NCBI RefSeq assembly: GCF_039595395.1 | Contig: NZ_JBCNLP010000001.1 | Location: 2,418,001-2,482,000 of the forward strand | Source: Novosphingobium sp. | GTDB taxonomy: Bacteria; Pseudomonadota; Alphaproteobacteria; Sphingomonadales; Sphingomonadaceae | Length of the DNA stretch: 64,000 nucleotides | Direction: 5' to 3' | Part shown: positions 62,089-64,000 of the stretch, one piece after another | Layout of the letters: every line of letters begins with the position of its first letter | Position numbering within the stretch: position 1 is the first letter of the stretch | Notes under the pieces: model-generated | Databases searched by the model: none | Seen by the model: only the letters and a program-made list of their open reading frames with translations | What the model was told of the DNA's origin: nothing | Translations under genes and position numbers: made by a program

Positions 62089-63009
62089 ATGCAGGATTTG
62101 CTCGATTCCATGTGCCGCCGCGTGCAACGCCACGCCAGCGGATTGCTTTGGGAAACCCCCGTGCCGCGCGTGGGCCTGTGCGTGTTGAACGAAACGGGCG
62201 GGCCGATGGCCAGCGTCTATCGCCCCATGGCCTGCCTGGTGCTGCAAGGCGCCAAGGAGGTGATGATCGGCAACAGCCAGTTGCGTTATGACGCGGCCAG
62301 TTGCTTTATCGCTTCGGTCGATGTGGCTGCCACCGGGCGTGTGAGCGAAGCCACAGCCGAACGCCCCTATGTCGTCACCAGCCTCTCTCTCGACCATCAG
62401 GCGCTGGCCGGATTGCTGGGGGAGCTGCCAGCCGCCCTGCCCGATCAGACTGCGCTCGATGAGGTCCGGATGCCCACAACGGGCTTCGGACTGGCGCCGG
62501 TGACGCGTGATCTGCTGGAAGCCTGGGATCAGCTTCTGGCGCTGCTCGACAAGCCCCAGGATATTCCCGTTCTGGCCCCTGCCCGCGAGCGCGAAGTGCT
62601 CTACCGCCTGCTGCAAAGCGGCCATGGCCCTATGCTGAGGCAATTGGCGCGGGACGACAGCCGCCTGTCACGCATCCGCCGCGCCATCGAGCATATCCGA
62701 CAGCACTTCGACCAGCCCCTGCGCACCGAAGCGCTGGCGCTGATCGCAGGGATGAGCGTGCCCTCGTTCCACCGCCATTTCAAGGCGGCAACCGGCATGA
62801 GCCCGCTGCAATATCAGAAGAGCCTGCGCCTGCAGACCGCGCGCCAATTGCTCTCGACGCGCGCCGATGCGGCAAGGACGGCCTTTGCGGTGGGCTATGA
62901 AAGCGCATCGCAGTTCAGCCGCGAATATGCGCGCCAGTTCGGACGATCGCCGGCGCGCGACGCGGCTTTGATGAACGGCTCGGCGTGGCAGGAGGAGGAG
63001 GCGATCTAA
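62089..63009 (+). CDS. AraC-family regulator (AraC_N type)
   Basis: A 306-residue regulator. An N-terminal AraC_N-like sensor domain (VYRPMACLVLQGAKEVMIG, FIASVDVAATGRV) precedes an AraC DNA-binding domain. The latter has two helix-turn-helix units (LALIAGMSVPSFHRHFKA and FAVGYESASQFSREYARQFG). The divergent SDR is the likely target. The start is set at ATG 62089; an upstream in-frame TTG at 62053 is an alternative. Confidence 0.88.
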   Translation: MQDLLDSMCRRVQRHASGLLWETPVPRVGLCVLNETGGPMASVYRPMACLVLQGAKEVMIGNSQLRYDAASCFIASVDVAATGRVSEATAERPYVVTSLSLDHQALAGLLGELPAALPDQTALDEVRMPTTGFGLAPVTRDLLEAWDQLLALLDKPQDIPVLAPAREREVLYRLLQSGHGPMLRQLARDDSRLSRIRRAIEHIRQHFDQPLRTEALALIAGMSVPSFHRHFKAATGMSPLQYQKSLRLQTARQLLSTRADAARTAFAVGYESASQFSREYARQFGRSPARDAALMNGSAWQEEEAI

Positions 63010-63063
63010 GCCCCCTGCCCGCAGCTATAGGCGCGATAGGCCCACTGTGATAAAGGCTTACCC

Positions 63064-63993
63064 ATGCTTACCATGCGCCAGATCGAGATGTTTCGCGCCG
63101 TCATGATCGCCAAAACGGTTAGCGGCGCAGCCAAAATGCTCAACATCTCTCAGCCGGGCATCAGCCGCATGCTCACCCATATGGAAGACCGGCTGCAATT
63201 CCGCCTCTTCGACCGCACAAGGGGCCGCCTGCTGCCGACACAGGAAGCGCAGGTGCTCTTCGACGAGATCCAGCAGATCTATGAGGGCGTGTCAGGGCTG
63301 GATAACACCGTGCGCCGTCTGGCCAAGGGCGAGGACCGGCTGTTCCGCATCGGCGCCTCGCCCTCGCTGGGCCATTCGGTACTGCCGATCATGCTGGCGC
63401 GGCTTTCTGCCAATTTTCCCGGCATCACCCTGCAGTTCGATATCCTTTCGCTCGAACAGGCGCACAACTATCTGGCCCAGCAAAAGGGCGAATATGCGCT
63501 GACCCTGTTCCCCCTCGATCACCCCAATGTGCTCTCCAACCGGATCGCGGCGGCAAGGCTGGTCTGCGCCGTGCCCGCCAGTCACCCGTTGGCCGAGCGC
63601 GATCACATCCGCGTCGAGGATATCGCCGGGGAGAACATCCTCTCCTTCCCGCCCGACACACCTCATGGCACCGCCATCGCCGAGATGTTCGAGCACGCCG
63701 GGCAGGACCTGCAAGTCGCCACCTATGTACGCTTTGCCGAAACCGCCGTCGCCTTCGTGGCCCATGGCATGGGTGTGGCGGTGGTCGACAGCTTCACCGC
63801 CATGCAACCCCATGCCGACAGCGTGCGCTTTCTTGAATTCGAGGAGCCCGGCACCTTGCCCGTCTATCTCAGCCGCAACCTGAGCATCGCGCGCGCCATC
63901 GCGGGAGAAACCTTTGAAGAGATTGCGCGATTGGTGCTGCAAAGCCTGCCCCGTCCCAAGCCCAGACAAGCCGCGAAACAAATCGAGCAATAA
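63064..63993 (+). CDS. LysR-family transcriptional regulator
   Basis: A 309-residue LTTR. The N-terminal helix-turn-helix is AAKMLNISQPGISRMLTHME (about residues 22-41), followed by RLFDRTRGRLLPT and a substrate-binding domain (about 95-300) with IGASPSLGHSVLPIML. It starts 54 bp after the AraC gene on the same strand. Any regulated operon would lie beyond the window. Confidence 0.9.
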   Translation: MLTMRQIEMFRAVMIAKTVSGAAKMLNISQPGISRMLTHMEDRLQFRLFDRTRGRLLPTQEAQVLFDEIQQIYEGVSGLDNTVRRLAKGEDRLFRIGASPSLGHSVLPIMLARLSANFPGITLQFDILSLEQAHNYLAQQKGEYALTLFPLDHPNVLSNRIAAARLVCAVPASHPLAERDHIRVEDIAGENILSFPPDTPHGTAIAEMFEHAGQDLQVATYVRFAETAVAFVAHGMGVAVVDSFTAMQPHADSVRFLEFEEPGTLPVYLSRNLSIARAIAGETFEEIARLVLQSLPRPKPRQAAKQIEQ

Positions 63994-64000
63994 AATGTCC

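Overview
The window looks like chromosomal DNA of a high-GC alphaproteobacterium, most likely a sphingomonad (Novosphingobium/Sphingobium type). The clues are the TonB-dependent receptor and exported glycosidases, the NrsF-type sigma/anti-sigma pair, the trb-type integrative element, and the conserved housekeeping run dacC-like, tmk, holB, metG, tatD. The species is inferred from gene content, not from a marker gene.

Layout. Positions 1-39.7 kb appear to be the right-hand part of an integrative and conjugative element (ICE). It ends at a tRNA-Ser(UGA) gene (39679-39768, minus strand) with a tyrosine integrase beside the tRNA 3' end. Positions 1-0.7 kb hold a RepA-like initiator that stops short of its family length. 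From 0.7 to 25.4 kb lies a mosaic that looks like cargo: a GT39-type membrane glycosyltransferase, a CPBP protease, three divergent regulator/oxidoreductase pairs (HxlR/SDR, AraC/SDR, MarR/flavin monooxygenase), a two-partner secretion pair with a giant repeat-built exoprotein, a LytTR regulator beside an alpha/beta hydrolase, a patatin lipoprotein, a PNPOx-like stress protein, a small [2Fe-2S] ferredoxin-like protein, an old-yellow-enzyme reductase and a fused MNT-HEPN protein. From 25.6 to 38.1 kb is a compact conjugation operon: traG, copG-like, trbB, C, D, E, J, L, F, G, I, a DUF2274 gene and an AlpA-type regulator. The operon meets the integrase tail to tail at a strong hairpin. The parA, traF and relaxase genes expected between repA and traG are not in the window.

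Positions 39.9-50.7 kb are core chromosome: a cell-wall group (MltB-type transglycosylase, RlpA/SPOR protein, D,D-carboxypeptidase) running through overlaps into tmk-holB-metG-tatD-MBL hydrolase, then a small exported protein, an ECF sigma factor with its NrsF anti-sigma factor, and a DUF308-like membrane protein. Positions 50.7-60.8 kb form a nutrient-scavenging locus: a tannase/feruloyl-esterase-family enzyme, a MarR regulator, a TonB-dependent receptor, an exported nucleoside hydrolase, a GH42 beta-galactosidase and a GH30 glycosidase. A shared sequence motif lies upstream of both the esterase/MarR pair and the receptor. Positions 60.9-64 kb carry a divergent SDR/AraC pair and a LysR regulator.

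Three genes are broken in ways visible in the sequence. rlpA has a +1 frameshift at a G7 run (41201-41207). The ECF sigma gene has a +1 frameshift at a C7 run (48960-48966). An SDR gene has an in-frame TGA at 5290-5292, followed by 25 further plausible codons. The two homopolymer cases could be assembly errors. The most unusual signals are a 10-bp-phased GTAGAC cluster between integrase and tRNA, paired 16-bp palindromes between the LytTR and hydrolase genes, a cysteine pair at the extreme C-terminus of the giant TpsA protein, and the apparent replacement of the ICE relaxase region by cargo.
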